A stretch of DNA of 64,000 nucleotides from Punctularia strigosozonata HHB-11173 SS5 (GCF_000264995.1 NW_006767438.1:1068355-1132354); one strand, 5' to 3'; shown: positions 10,599-22,105, numbered from the stretch's first letter. A program made the numbers and translations. The notes: generated from the sequence alone by a model not told the origin.

Positions 10599-11037
10599 GA
10601 AGGGCAACTACCTTGTCCATTAGAATGGGCAGGAAGACATTGACGATCACTGCATTGTTCCAGCAGATGACGGCCATATGGCAAATGAAGCATGCCATCG
10701 CAGTATCTTCGGTCAATGCCAAGTCATCCGCCCACTTAGCAAAGTGTGTAACGTTCATCACCGCGTCCTTGAACAGCTCGCGCAAAGTCTTTGCCCCTTC
10801 ACCGGATTGATTATCCGGCATGCTGTCCAAAAACCGTGTAGCATCGTCCATAGGAAAGAGTGCCAATAAAAAGGCCTCGACAGAAACCAGGGCACTAAAA
10901 AGCTGCACTTTCCCCCCTCCAGAGTCAGTCATTTCCAGCGCAGGATCCCATGCTCGAACAATCAACAGACGGCCGATAACCCCACCCATCTCGCCACGTG
11001 CGAGTAGGTCGTGATTGTCAGGGCACACCTCCCACAA

Positions 11038-11883
11038 GAAAAAGAAAATGTGTAAGCCATGAGCGAACGTTGTGTTCGAAGGTGTATCGCTCTGCCAGGA
11101 ATATGATTAGGTGCCCATACACACTGTTCAGATCCTGCGCGTGGTTCCCTATTGCACAAGTGAGTGCGCATAGCGCGGCCTACAGCCCACGGCCGTGAGA
11201 CACACCGCTGATAAGATGTTCACGAAGCCATGCCTTGTGGCTTGAGATCACGCTTTTGACAGAGACTTGGTGAGAAGATCAGAGCAGACGGTCGACAATT
11301 GCAAAACGTGTGTCGTGTACCATCCAATCCAGTGAAATCGTGTCCTCCACACACCGCGAGGTTTCCCTCGGCCGGGTCTGATGCTGTCTAGTGCATTCAT
11401 TAGTATATCGGAAACTCCAACGTTAGCGCACAGCGTTGGAGTTACAAACTTCAGAATCATGAAGATGGGAGATCCCTGCTCTATACTAGTCAACGCTTCT
11501 GGGAGCCGGAGGCAACAATGAGAGCATCATGCTACGGCGCGACATCTCATGTTTCCCCAGTGATAGCGGAAGTATGAATGCAAGCCTGCTGGGAGGCGGT
11601 GTGATACAATAATGACTCGTCTGTATTGATATCACCGTTTTGGACCGTTCCGGGAAGATTGGAGCTCGAGGGACTCTCGAAAACCCGTTCGGGCCAGGCT
11701 TTCCATGTCTTCCTCGGTCGCGTAAAATCCTCAGGAGATTGTGATTCCATGATTAGTGTCCAAGCATGTGGTGGGAGCCAAACAAAGGGTATACAAAGAA
11801 TACGTTGGTACATTTTGACATTGAGAGGTTGATATCCGAAGCGCAGGTCTCTCTGTGTATGTTCTTTTGGAAAGACTCGCCAT
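11038..11883. other. Intergenic with possible upstream exons of copy 1
   Basis: On the minus strand, 11493-11248 encodes an 81-residue open frame, and a further frame near 11160-11040 contains HLIIFLAERYTFEHNVRSW. Both may be 5' exons of the broken dispersed-family gene. I could not join them without a frameshift. Nothing else is recognisable up to the tRNA. Confidence 0.35.
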
Positions 11884-11955
11884 GGTTGCTTAGTCTAGTG
11901 GTTATGATTTCTGTCTTACACACAGAAGGTCGCCAGTTCGATCCTGGCAGCAACC
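11884..11955 (+). tRNA. tRNA-Val (anticodon TAC)
   Basis: Complete cloverleaf. The seven-base acceptor stem GGTTGCT/AGCAACC is fully paired. The D-arm contains TAGTGGTTA. Anticodon stem TCTGT/ACAGA encloses loop CTTACAC, giving anticodon TAC, which reads GUA valine codons. The T-arm contains GTTCGATCC. There is no intron. A T4 tract follows at once (CACTTTTG), as expected for an RNA polymerase III terminator. Confidence 0.95.
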
Positions 11956-12801
11956 ACTTTTGACTCAACGAAAGGTTCAAATGGCAAAGAAAACGGACTG
12001 TATTGCGATCTCTCTACGATATCGATCAGCTTCAGATTCCCCGGTTGCCGCCCAAAGCCTTTTTGTTATCGCCATCTGAATCTTCGCCGCAGCTGATCAG
12101 ATACCGAAGATGCAGGTCAGCTAACCATGGAACAAAGTGTGATACGCCGGTGTATTACGGGCGCGGACGCAGTTACCGGAAGGAATTGAGAAGCAGGCAA
12201 CTGACAGCGCGGCGTGCTGCCCGCCGCTCCATCGCTGTTCGTCGTCCACCGACGACGGCGACGGGCGTGACGACATCTTGCCACCCCACCGCCCTCCTCT
12301 TTTCCTCCTCCCCTCCTCCTCCTCCTCGAACCCCCGCGAGGCAAGAGTGGGCGGAGCGCGCGACGGGCGCGGTGCGTGCAGGTAAGCGCAGTCCCGTGCC
12401 GACGAAAACGCTATTGTGAAACTTTCGCGCACGGTCATTTGTGTCATCCTTTACGGAGGGCCTCGTCCCCTCTCGGGTCGGCGCTGTTGTCTGAGTGCTC
12501 TGCCTGCATTTGGGCCCGCGTTCTCGTGCGCAGCCCCCTCTGCCGTTCGATCTTATTGAGCGAACCGCGCTCTTCGGGAGTGGAGGTTGCTCTCTCTCTG
12601 CCCTCTTTCCTCGTCCCGCTCCACCTTTCCCTCCCCGTTCGTCATCCGTCCCCTAATATTGTCTTACCCGCGCCAGGGACGCTCTACTCTCGCCTGTGCT
12701 ATCCGGCTCGCGCTCGAACAGTCCATTATCTGACCTGGCCACGCAGCCGACGATTCGACACACGGCCTCGACGTTCAGTATCAGGAGCGTAGTCGCCAAC
12801 G
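11956..12801. other. Pyrimidine-rich 5' region of the membrane-protein gene
   Basis: CT-rich DNA with several spurious overlapping frames. It probably holds the promoter and leader of the gene starting at 12802. No conserved block was seen. Confidence 0.4.
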
Positions 12802-14928
12802 ATGTCGACCTTGCTACCAAAGACAGTGAATGTTCCGAGCGGCTCGCTTTTGACCAACCCGACCTGTACGTCGTTCGTCCCTGTCTTTTCCCGTACCCCT
12901 ATTTGGCTGCCCCTCTTTCCCCCTTCATCTGGCATCGCACTCATCCTCGTCATTTGCAGTCACGAGCACCCCTCCCGGCGGACCCATCCTGAGCACCTCG
13001 AGCTCAACGCAGTCCACACAGACCTTCCTCCCCCCTGGCGAAAGCAACACCGACACCAGCACCAACCTGTTCACCTTCGGCACGCAAACCGTCACCAACT
13101 CTGGTGGGTCTACATCTTCACCTGCAACCGCAAGTGCAAGTGCAAGCGTCCTGCCATCAAGCACCGTCACTACGCCCTCCTCCACTCCGGCGGCCTCCTC
13201 TTCTTCTTCTGCCTCCGAGACCGAGCCTAGTGCATCGCTGACGGCGACTCTCACCGCCACCTCCCACTCGCGTTCTCATCCATCTACGCCTTCTTCCTCT
13301 CCTCTTCCGTCCTCATCACCCTCATCTCTGACATCCCTATCCTCCACAGACCCCACCTCCTTATCCATGTCCACCTCAAGCCTCTCCACCTCCACCTCCG
13401 ATGCCTCCTCACCTACGAATGTGAACATTTCAGGTGCTTCCCACCATACCGTTCCCCCGGGCGCCATCGCGGGTGCCGTCGTTGGCGGCGTCGCAGCGCT
13501 TCTCATTGCTGCCGTCGGTATGTCCCGTCTCTTTCCTCAGCCCTCCAGTTCATCCTTCGTCTCTCTCTATTTTGAAGTCATCTATTCGGTCGCCTTAACG
13601 TATCTTCGCCCTTTCGTCTACCTTTTGCCCTTTTGCCCTTTTTTTCTATCGTCGTGTTTCATCAACCACTTGGTCGTTCTTTTACCGTCCTCGTCATGCC
13701 TACACAATCTCCTGACACATCGTCGCGACAGCCGCCTTCCTCCTTTTCCGATCCTGCGCGCGCAACCGCCCGGCCTCCAAACTCGGCGGCCAGCAACCGA
13801 CGCTCTTCGTGACCTCGCCGCGCTCCTCACGCTCGCCCAAGTCGCCCAAGCACAAGGAGTGGGCCAACCTCGGCTCGGTCGACTCGACGCACCGCAGCTC
13901 CCCGGCCGACCTTCATCTCGCCGACGCGAACGCGAGTCGGGCGTCGTCTAGGGGAGGGCTGGTGAACGGGGTAGGGGCGACGGGGATGCATGCCAGTCAC
14001 AGCTCGGTCGCGATGTCGGACGAGGATATGCGCACGGTCGAGGCCGGGAGCAGCGAGGGCACGGATAAGCTCGGGACGAGTTACGGTTCGAGTGTCGCCG
14101 GCGGGGGCATCCTGTCCGGCGTGCAGAGCCTCGAGTACGGCGTCGGATACGGTACGTCTCTTATTTTTTTTTTGCCCCCCCCCCCTTATGCCGCCATGGC
14201 TGCTCACACAACGACCTTTCGTCGCAGCCGTCGACGACGACAAGTACGAATCCTACGCCCCGCCCGCGCCGCCCACTCCTCGCGCCCAAGCCGCGCCCCA
14301 CTCTCAAGCGATCGCGCAAGCGCAAGCCGCCGCGCGCGCGAACCGCCGGCGCTCGTCGGGCTCGAGCGTGACGATGGTCGTCGGCGACCACCGCTACTCC
14401 GGCATCGAGCCGACCGCCACCGCCACCGCGACGACCACTACCACCAACCCACCTCCGACCGCCGCGCGCTCGCAGCATCGGTTGTCCGGGTACGGCGCGC
14501 CGACGCCGACGAGCCCGACCTACCCGCCCGTGCCTCAACCCCACGCGTACCCTACCCGGCACCACGCCTCGCACTCCTCGACGGCCTCCCCGGTCTCGCC
14601 CGTTTCGGTCGCCCCTACCGCCGCTCCGCACCGCAAGCCCGCGCCCGTCTCACCTGCCGAAGGACAAGGACAAGGGCAAGGGCAAGGGCAGGTGCAGAGG
14701 AGCAACTCGGCGCGACGCACGGCGCGCAAGCCCGTGCCGAGGTACGACTCGGCCGACCTCCGGTCTGCTGCGCCGCCCGTGTCGCCTCCTCCCCCGGACG
14801 TGGGCATGCTGGGCGTGCAGCAGCAGCAGCAGGTCGAGAGAAGGCCGAGCGCGGACCGGTTGGCGGCGGAGGGCGGCGGGCCTGTGTACCATCTCATGCC
14901 GGATCTGCCGGTCGCGCAGAGGGACTGA
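12802..14928 (+). CDS. Ser/Thr-rich single-pass membrane protein
   Basis: Exons 12802-12865, 12960-13517, 13732-14151 and 14228-14928 give 580 residues. The N-terminal half (roughly residues 20-205) is almost entirely Ser/Thr/Pro and probably heavily O-glycosylated. Next comes one membrane segment beginning PPGAIAGAVVGGVAALLIA, completed across an intron by AAFLLF and followed by the basic stop-transfer RSCARNR. The cytosolic half is low-complexity, with Ser/Pro, Pro/Ala and a GQGQGQGQ repeat, a poly-Gln run and dense SP/TP sites. No cleavable signal peptide is seen at the chosen start, so a missed 5' exon is possible. The layout resembles fungal wall-stress-sensor or Mid2-like proteins, but there is no WSC domain. 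The function is unassigned. Confidence 0.82.
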
Positions 14929-15825
14929 ACGCCCCTTTCGCCCCCCCCCCCACCCTTTGGTTCCTTCTATCTCAAACGGGATAATTATCGCCCTTTTTTC
15001 CGTCGATGTGGTTGAAGTGTGCGTTTCGTGCGCGAATCGTCGGTTTGTGTCGTTTTCATTGGGTCACGATGCTTTGCCACACACCCGCCAAGTTACAAAA
15101 AGTATCTCTGTCTCTCTCTTGCCTGCCTTCTTCTTGACTTTCAACGTTTCGGCGGATCCCTTCTTGCATCGTAGATTTGCCCCTCTTCATTTTACGCCTT
15201 TCCGCAAAGGCTTCACGTTCACGGACTTCGCCTCCCCCCTCTTCACGCTTCACGCTTCAAGTTTCACGCCTCATCATCACGTTTCAAACGCTTCCGGCCC
15301 GTCTTGTTCCCTTTCGGGCATACGCGCACTTTACTTACGCTTCCAGGTGTGTGCTGACGCTTGGGCTCGCACATCCGTCGCTGTCCTGTCCCCGGTTTCG
15401 ACCGGTTTCTTTGCCCGTTCCCCGCTATGAAGTATGACTATCGATAACGCTGCTGTTGTAATCCTATATATTCACGGCGTTCGAGCCGATTCGCCTCTCG
15501 TGATACGTGTATCACGTATCAAGCCGCGCGCCAAGTTTAGATACTGAGGACTATATAACTCTTGTTGCAGCGCTGGAAGCAATGTCCATGCACGAAAAGA
15601 TCGGCGTATAAGAGTTAACCGGGACGTGTGGTTGGGCCGGTCGCATAGCTCAGCCACTTCTGCACCCTTGTGCGGCAACCGGTTGTTCCGCTATTGGGAC
15701 CGCGCCGGAAATATACCTACCTACCTACCTACCTACCTTCGGAAACATCCTCTGGGTTTCGACCCGGGGCCGGTCCTTCCCTTTTGCCATTCTCACCCTC
15801 GATTACAGCAGCCCAAGCGCCGGAT
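14929..15825. other. Intergenic; CTAC repeat and 9-bp palindrome
   Basis: Contains a C-homopolymer just after the stop (14941-14951), long T/C-rich sequence to about 15430, a perfect inverted repeat at 15501-15521 and a (CTAC)n microsatellite at about 15714-15737. No gene was seen. Confidence 0.5.
15501..15521. repeat. Perfect 9-bp inverted repeat with 3-nt spacer
   Basis: TGATACGTG, spacer TAT, then CACGTATCA. It lies between two converging genes. It could be a dyad binding site or a hairpin; no function can be assigned. Confidence 0.6.
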
Positions 15826-16587
15826 CTACCCGATGGATGGCACGTGTAGTGGTAAGGTTGCAGAAGGCAGCGGTGCTGGCGAACGCATATGTGTACGTGC
15901 ACTCGTCGAGGCTGTTCGACCTCGTTGAGCGGGTGCGGCTGTCATAGTCCCCTCGGAGCGTGAAAATTCATCCGAGTCGTGGTGCGCGTTACCGGCGGAG
16001 AACGGGTTTCCACTCTTCGTGGGCGTATCTAGGCTCCGGTGAGCGAGTGGTCTGAGGTCGACCGGATACGGAATCGGAAAGTTCGGGTCGCGCGCCGTTC
16101 GATGCCCGTCGAAGGCGCGCGCGGCGGCGTAACAAAAAAAAAACCGGCTGCAAACAAGGATTCGCGTGCATGTAATCATCTTGTATGTCATTGACGGGTG
16201 TGAAGACTCACTCAGAATGGCCAGATAGAACACGACGAGGCCTCCGAGGGCAGCGCCTGCAATCGCACCCGGGGGGGTTTGGCGGTGGTGGGAGGATGCA
16301 CCTGCGAGCTGCGTTGGAGCCGTGGTGGAGGTGACAACGGAAGTTATGAATACGACGGACACCGAGCGTGAACTACTCTTTGTTGAGCTCTCAGTGCCCT
16401 CTCTAGAGCTTGTAATGTGCTGTCTTGAGCTCGAAGTGCTTTCAGTCGGACGCGTCGTGGTGCTCTTTCTCGAGCTTATCGTGCTTTTTCTCGGATTCGT
16501 GGTGCTCTGTTTCAAGCTTGACGTAGCCCCAATCGTACTTGACGTGGTATGGACATGGGCTCTTTCGTCAATACGTAACTTGCCCAT
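15826..16587 (-). CDS. Ser/Thr-rich single-pass membrane protein, degenerate relative
   Basis: Open frame with a Ser/Thr/Arg-rich N-terminal region, then TPPGAIAGAALGGLVVFYLAI. This matches the membrane segment of the intact gene at 12802-14928 (PPGAIAGAVVGG). The segment is followed by a probable intron (5' site near 16203, 3' site near 16145). The cytosolic part (RDPNFPIPYPVDLRPL, then FSAGNAHHDSDEFSRSEGT) ends at 15826. A run of about ten T beside the 3' splice site makes the frame uncertain, because an alternative frame ends at 15989. The true 5' exon is not located; M at 16587 is only the first in-frame Met. It could be a functional paralogue or a decaying one. Confidence 0.55.
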   Translation of the reverse strand: MGKLRIDERAHVHTTSSTIGATSSLKQSTTNPRKSTISSRKSTTTRPTESTSSSRQHITSSREGTESSTKSSSRSVSVVFITSVVTSTTAPTQLAGASSHHRQTPPGAIAGAALGGLVVFYLAILSESSHPSMTYKMITCTRILVCSRFFFCYAAARAFDGHRTARDPNFPIPYPVDLRPLAHRSLDTPTKSGNPFSAGNAHHDSDEFSRSEGTMTAAPAQRGRTASTSARTHMRSPAPLPSATLPLHVPSIG

Positions 16588-17136
16588 AGCCGTAAAATGG
16601 GATGAGTCTGTATGGGTTGGTGATGTAGCATGATGGTAATAGAGCGATAGGTAGACGCGACGTACTAGTCATGTTCAACCGCACTGACGAAAGGAAACCT
16701 CACCGCTACCACAACCTTGGAATGAGATGGGGGCAAGGTAAGCGGCAAAGCGAAGCCCAGGGACACCTGAGGGCGATATATATACGCATCAGTAGCGAAC
16801 AATGGGCAAGCTATGGGATGAGGCGAAAGTATAGAAGCTCCGGGAACAACATCAGAACTATAGACGAGAGATCAGCGCCCATATCTTGTGCACCGCAGAC
16901 TCAAGTGCGTGTATGGGGTCGTGTGCCAAGAATACATTATTGCACTTCGGTCAGCACGTTCGATCTGTTGTGGTGATTCATAGAGGCGCAGTTTAGTGTA
17001 GAGAGAGACCTTTGTCTAATGCAAAGATCACGCCATACCCGTAGCAGTCATCATGTCGTTCTTCATCCCCTCGTCCGTTTCAATATGTAGCAAGTACAGG
17101 AAGATATGTTTTGTATGTATCACATCGTGCATAGAA
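16588..17136. other. Intergenic, no gene seen
   Basis: May contain the undetected first exon and promoter of the minus-strand gene to its left. No other signal was seen. Confidence 0.4.
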
Positions 17137-18428
17137 CTAGTCAGCATCGACGGGGTTCCAGGTCACTGCTCCCTTGGAGCCTTGGTCAAGAGCATCCAAT
17201 TTCTCCAAATCATCCTTGTCGATGTTGAAATCAAAGACCTCGGCGTTGCTGACCACGCGTGAGGGCTGCGAAGATTTTGGCAGGACGACGAGGCTGTTCT
17301 CGAGGATCAGGATACGAATGCGGTGTGTCGATTCGATTCGATTCGATTACTTACTTGTGCTGAAGCGACCACCGGATAAGGATTTGCGCCGGGTCCTTTT
17401 TGTACTGAATATACGACGTCAGCGCGCGAAGTGATACCATCGTGACTCTCGGCATACCTTCTTGGATAGCTCGCCGAGGATCGGGTTGTCCATGCGCTTA
17501 GCACGGACCAGGGGTGAATACGCCTGAACGACTATTCCATGTTTTTCGCAGTACTCCACGATCGGTTTTTGTTGGCAAAACGGGTGGAGCTGTTCGTATC
17601 ACGCATGAATCGCAGCGTGTTTGATGTCTTCAATGATACCTACCTCAACCTGGTTCACAGACGGTGCCTCAAGACCAGCGGCTTTGATCTCGTCTAGATG
17701 CTTGGGACCGCTATGGGCGCGTTCTGGTCAGCCCGTGAACGGGAACCACCAGCGATGGGCCTGCTCACTAGTTGGAGACGCCGACTGTCCGTATCTTGCC
17801 TTCTTTCTTCAGGTCGAGAAGCGCGCGATATGTCTCCAGCCGACGTTCCTTCCCGGACAATGGGCTATGGATCAAGTACAGGTCAATGTAGTCTGCGCAG
17901 ATTCAGGGTCAGCTGTATGCGGCGTGCGGCAAATGTCATGAGTGGATTATACCGAATCTGAAGTTGGACAGGGAGCTCTGTACAGCCCTCTTCGTGCTCT
18001 CGTAACCATGCTCAGGGTCGTACACCTTAGTGGCTAGGGAGGACCTTTGTCAGAACGTGGACTACGTGATGGGACGGAACGACGTACTGACGAAGATCTC
18101 TTCCCTCGGAACGCCGCTTTGACGGACCGCCTGACCTACCTGCGCTTCGTTTCGGTACATCCGCGCTGAGTCTATGTGCCTATGATGCTCGCGAATCAGT
18201 ACCAGAATTCCTGATTGGACAATCGCCACTGGCCTGTACCCATGCTTGAGGGCTGCTAAGCAAGCTGGTACGCAATCGTCGTTCTGGTATACACCAAGGC
18301 CCAGTGTAGGCATCTCATACCCTGCGTCGCGGTCAGTAGAAACCAGAAATAAACGAAAAGCGGGGAAGCGGGACTTGGTACGCACCGCTCGAGAGCTTCA
18401 CAGTCGTCGTCAACGAGAAGGAGGCCAT
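17137..18428 (-). CDS. Aldo/keto reductase family oxidoreductase
   Basis: NAD(P)H-dependent carbonyl reductase with a TIM-barrel fold. The start at 18428 gives MASFSLTTTVKLSSGYEMPTLGLG across the first intron. The catalytic tetrad is visible: Asp in HIDSA, Tyr in ARMY, Lys in TTKVYDPEHG, His in YLIHSP. Further family blocks are KKEGKIRTVGVSN, then PSVNQVE and LHPFCQQKPIVEYC. After these come IVVQAYSPL and the NADPH-binding region SLVVLPKSSQPSRV, ending in WNPVDAD with stop 17137-17139. At least seven introns are needed. The intron at 18180-18233 uses GC at its 5' end. An (ATTCG)n repeat lies in the intron at about 17328-17347. The substrate cannot be predicted. Confidence 0.9.
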
Positions 18429-18863
18429 GATTTATTCAGAGTGAAGAATGCCGGCGTCAGTGCTTTGGTGTGGATGGGTGGCGACACGAAGATGTGTCAT
18501 GGTGTTGTGCTGCTGCGGGGAGATAGCGCAAGATCTATTCTTGTTGTTTATCATGCGGTCGCCGGGGAGTGTTGAACTTGAAGTTAGGCTCATGCACGAT
18601 CCGGAGACATCACGTGATGGTTTTCACGGCCCAAAGAAGGCGATTTTGCTCACGTACAGTGATCCACCGTTCCCTACCAGTCTCTCTGCACACTATATCC
18701 CCGCGCACACATATTCCTGCCTCGCATATCCCTTCCTCAGATACAACTCGCGTACGTACTTGGATCCAGCATTGCGTACTGTACTAGGATTGTGCAGAGA
18801 GACTGGCTCACGAGTCTACGTGGATGACATCACTGGATACAATCCGATGAGCTATTCTTCAAT

Positions 18864-19139
18864 CTATACAAACTTGCAGTGTTGTAAATGCCGACGAAAA
18901 CCTGTGTGTAGCTGTCGATATAAGTGAAGCACGACGAGTTCGCCGATAGCAACGCCTGCGATAGCGCGCTCGGAGACATCTTGTGGCGCGACATGGTGTT
19001 GGTTATATGCGCTCGAGGCCGCGGTGGTGCCAGAGGTAGAAGTCCCACGCGATTCGGAAACAGAGTGAAAAGAGCCTAGTTGACCGGCCAGGGACCCCGT
19101 CCTGGCCGACATAAGAGGATTGGATGGATTTACCAGCAA
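18864..19139 (-). pseudogene. Relic of the Ser/Thr-rich membrane-protein family
   Basis: A 91-residue frame with a Ser/Thr-rich part followed by SERAIAGVAIGELVVLHL, a weakened version of the GAIAGxxxGG membrane segment of the genes at 12.8 and 16.6 kb. The Pro-Pro-Gly before the segment and the central Gly-Gly are lost. No cytosolic domain follows. It reads as a decayed third member. Confidence 0.45.
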
Positions 19140-19576
19140 AGGAGCTCGTAGTTGTTAAAGTCGCCCTCCTTGATGCCACAGTTCCAGAGAATTCATGAAG
19201 GGGAGGTCGGGTGTGGGATGAGTGTGCGAAGTGACGGCAAGGTATGGTTGTTGGTCAACACGACGGAAAGTGGTGCGTGGAACGTTCTTAGATAATCACC
19301 CCCTTGTGTTTCCTCTTCATGATCACATCCCTCCTGGGACGATGCTGGAGTTGCATAGAATTGTATCAGCTGAGCATCTATGACAAACAATACGATGTAC
19401 GGTCGTCATTCTAGTGAGAGGCTTGCGAGGCTCATGGCCATGTGCCGTTGATCGCAACAGGTTATTTGGCAGTTGCCTCCCTCAGGCACAGATCATCGGG
19501 TGCAAGTTCGGTGATATAAAGACGGAGGTAAACGCGCAATGACGACAAGCTCTTTTAAGTTGCCTCCGAGTGCAAA
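19140..19576. other. Intergenic upstream of the quinoprotein gene
   Basis: Likely promoter of the gene starting at 19577. No clear TATA box or conserved site was recognised. Confidence 0.4.
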
Positions 19577-21115
19577 ATGGCGCCACGGCCTCTTGTACTA
19601 CTCGCTCGCTTCGTCAGCAGCATTGCCCTCGTACAGGCGCAATGCCAGCCTTTCAACTCGCTTTCCTTTCGCTCGCCCGTGACCGCCGCCTCTGGCCTAA
19701 CTGCGACGCCTATATTCGGAAATCTTACCACCCCGCGTGGCGTCGCGTTTGATGCGGACGGAAACCTACTCGTTGTCGAGCGTGGTTTGGGCGTGACGGC
19801 GTTCACGGACCGAGACAGCACCTGTGACGGCTGGCTCAGGACGGTCGTCATCGCGAACACGTCCTTTACGCAGGGAATTGCGGTGGACGGCCCCAAGCTG
19901 TATGTTAGCACGTCCGGAGCCGTGTTGCGCTACGTGTACGACACCAGCACACGGACCGTCAACGGATTTCCGGAGGTGGTTGTGGATGGAATTCCACCGG
20001 ATGGTGGTGAGTACATAATGATATCCCGTGCAGCACCTCCTCACGGCCCTGCGACATGCAGAACTCACAACCCGGCCCATCCTCCTCCACCCCGCGAAGA
20101 ACCCGAACACTCTCATTGTATCATCCGCGCTCTCCGAAAACATCGACTCGACCGCGCGCGACCCATCCTCCGGACGCTCGCAGCTACGCCTCTTCCCCTT
20201 GCCTTCCTCCTCCTCCGTCGTCCCCATAGACTTCTTCAACGGCACGCTACTCGCCTTTGGTATCCGCAACCCCGCAGGGTTCGCCTTCCTGCCCGACATC
20301 ACCTCGTCCAAGAAGCTGTGGGTCGTCGACAATGGCGCGTCGATCGACAACGTGACGGGCCTCACCGCCGCCTTCGTCAACGACAATCCAGCCGACGAAC
20401 TCAACTTCGTCGATCTTACCGGAAGCGACAGTAGCAGCAGCGCCCCCTTTTACGGCTTCCCCGACTGTACGACTTTATGGAACCCGGACGCCGACCCTGC
20501 GGGCGACCCGCAGTTCACGTCGTTCCATACCGGAGAGCAGTTCAGCTTGGATCTCGAGCCGGAGAGAGATGACGCGTGGTGCCAGGACCCAGCGAACAAC
20601 GTGCCGCCCCGCATCAGCTTCCAGGCGCATTCCGTGCCCCTGGACCTCAAGTTCTTCCGTCCGACGTCGGACGCGTCTACCGCGTCGCTCCCGAAAAGCT
20701 GGAAGGGCGACGCGTTCGTGTCCTTCCACGGAAGCTTCGATCGTACGCCGCCTACGGGGTACGCCGTCGTCAGGTGAGTGCGGCCACTTCGTCGCCCTGA
20801 TCGATGATGGAGAACGATGGACTGACGTCGCTGCATTCACTCGCCGCAGGGTCCCGTTCGCCGGCGCTTCGCCCGTGGCATCTCCGACGTCAACCGAGGG
20901 CTACGAAATCCTGGTGCAAGCTGCCAACCTCACTTCATGTCCCGGGACGTGCATCAAACCGGTTGGGCTCGCGTTCGCGAGCGACGGGAGGCTGTTCGTG
21001 AGCAGCGATTCGAGTGGGGAGGTGTGTACTCTATACGTTTGTGGCCCTGCCGGCCGGCGTTGCTTATCGCGCTGACATACTTGGACAGCTGTTCACTCTC
21101 TCAAGCAACGCATAG
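19577..21115 (+). CDS. Secreted L-sorbosone/pyranose dehydrogenase-like quinoprotein (AA12-like)
   Basis: Exons 19577-20006, 20062-20773, 20850-21021 and 21089-21115 give 446 residues. A signal peptide (LLARFVSSIALVQA) is followed by a beta-propeller of the glucose/sorbosone dehydrogenase type: LTTPRGVAFDADGNLLVVERGLG, then FTQGIAVDGPKLYVS, then LLAFGIRNPAGFAF and LWVVDNGASID. Later blocks are ADELNFVDL, FYGFPDC, HSVPLDLKFF and KPVGLAFASDGRLFVSSD. In basidiomycetes such PQQ-dependent enzymes oxidise rare sugars and may feed electrons to other secreted oxidoreductases. No N-terminal cytochrome domain and no C-terminal cellulose-binding module is present, so this is a stand-alone catalytic form. 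A role beside the peroxidase 17 kb away in wood decay is inference. Confidence 0.88.
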
Positions 21116-22105
21116 CACTGTGATATTTTACGCAGCTGTGTACGTATAGGCTATTATGAAGTCGACAGCAACGGCGAAACCATCCCGAGTCCATTCTTCG
21201 AGGGTGTGCGAGCGAGCGCTCGACTCAAATCACATACCCGTCTTATTTCATATGACGCACATAGACCCGCAGTCAGAAAATGAAGGAGGCACAAGCGCCT
21301 GTATACTCACTGTCGTCATTGACCGCGATCTCCGAGGGCCTGTTTTAACGTAGTCTTGGGGGGACGCGTTGAGAACTGGTGTTGCCTCGATAGTCCCGTT
21401 TCAGTTCCTGTCAGACGTTTGAGACGAACCTCGGCACCCTCGTGGTTTTGATCTCAAAGCGGTGTCAGCGCGACGCAGGCCCGAGTCGCCGAGTTGCTCG
21501 TTGCGAGGCCCATGCTTCACCCTTGAATTTGACGATGCGGTGCGACCACATATTCAACCGTTATCGCCGCTTTCCCGGTAAAACTGTTTGATCCGAATTC
21601 CGTTCTTCGATCTCAACCGAAGTCGATGCGAGCGTCATGCGCGGTTCCGGGGCTCGTGCTTCGATGCAGCAGCGCTAACGTGCCATATAGCGATGTGGCA
21701 TACCCCTGCTGCGGCGACGTCGCTTTGATGTAGGATGAATACTGTGCCCCGATCCGGCTTGACTCACAGCCATCGCATGGAAGAATACCATGTGCTCGTA
21801 TGTGCAAATTGGCGCTCGGGAGCGCTCTCCATTATGCATTCATGATCACCGCCAGTGGCGCTATCGCGCAGGCGTTACATGAGGATGTTACACTATAGTA
21901 GTATACGGTCTGATGGCGAAAACCTCCGGGGGGCGCCGTGACAGGTATGGTAAGGTGATGATTAATACAACAAGCGGCTGTAGAATGGCGAAGGTTGGGG
22001 GTTATGTCAGGAGCGGGTGGACAGTGTATGCGGGGGTATCATTCCATGGTGTGAAAAGCGATGGTCCAAAACGAGCGTTGTCCGTGCAGTCTCTATGGGC
22101 AGCGA
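21116..22105. other. Intergenic, no gene seen
   Basis: About 1 kb between the convergent quinoprotein and SDR genes. Only short random frames; no RNA gene or repeat recognised. Confidence 0.5.

Larger units (their letters stand above)
8557..11037 (-). pseudogene. Broken copy 1 of an unrecognised dispersed gene family
   Basis: Homologous to the segment at 49349-50322. Blocks in order on the minus strand: 11037-10604 (RELFKDAVMNVTHFAKWADD, then DTAMACFICHMAVICWNNA), a solo LTR, 9844-9358 (GTPSAYAINENKIKFF, then RPYITLIMELGD), a second solo LTR, then 8938-8557. Relative to copy 2 it carries a one-base insertion near 9510-9513. In the exon near 8905-8880 a small insertion creates an in-frame stop after FF. 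The coding capacity is therefore lost even without the LTRs. I do not recognise the protein family. An open frame at 11248-11493 on the same strand may be an upstream exon. Confidence 0.8.

Noticed and set aside
11753-11980. 75-residue minus-strand frame with a motif common in databases (LLPGSNWRPS)
   Set aside because: It is the antisense translation of the tRNA-Val gene, a known source of spurious proteins.
14953-15437. Overlapping plus-strand frames after the membrane-protein gene
   Set aside because: Low-complexity Ser/Phe/Leu/Arg from T/C-rich DNA; no splice signals or conserved residues.
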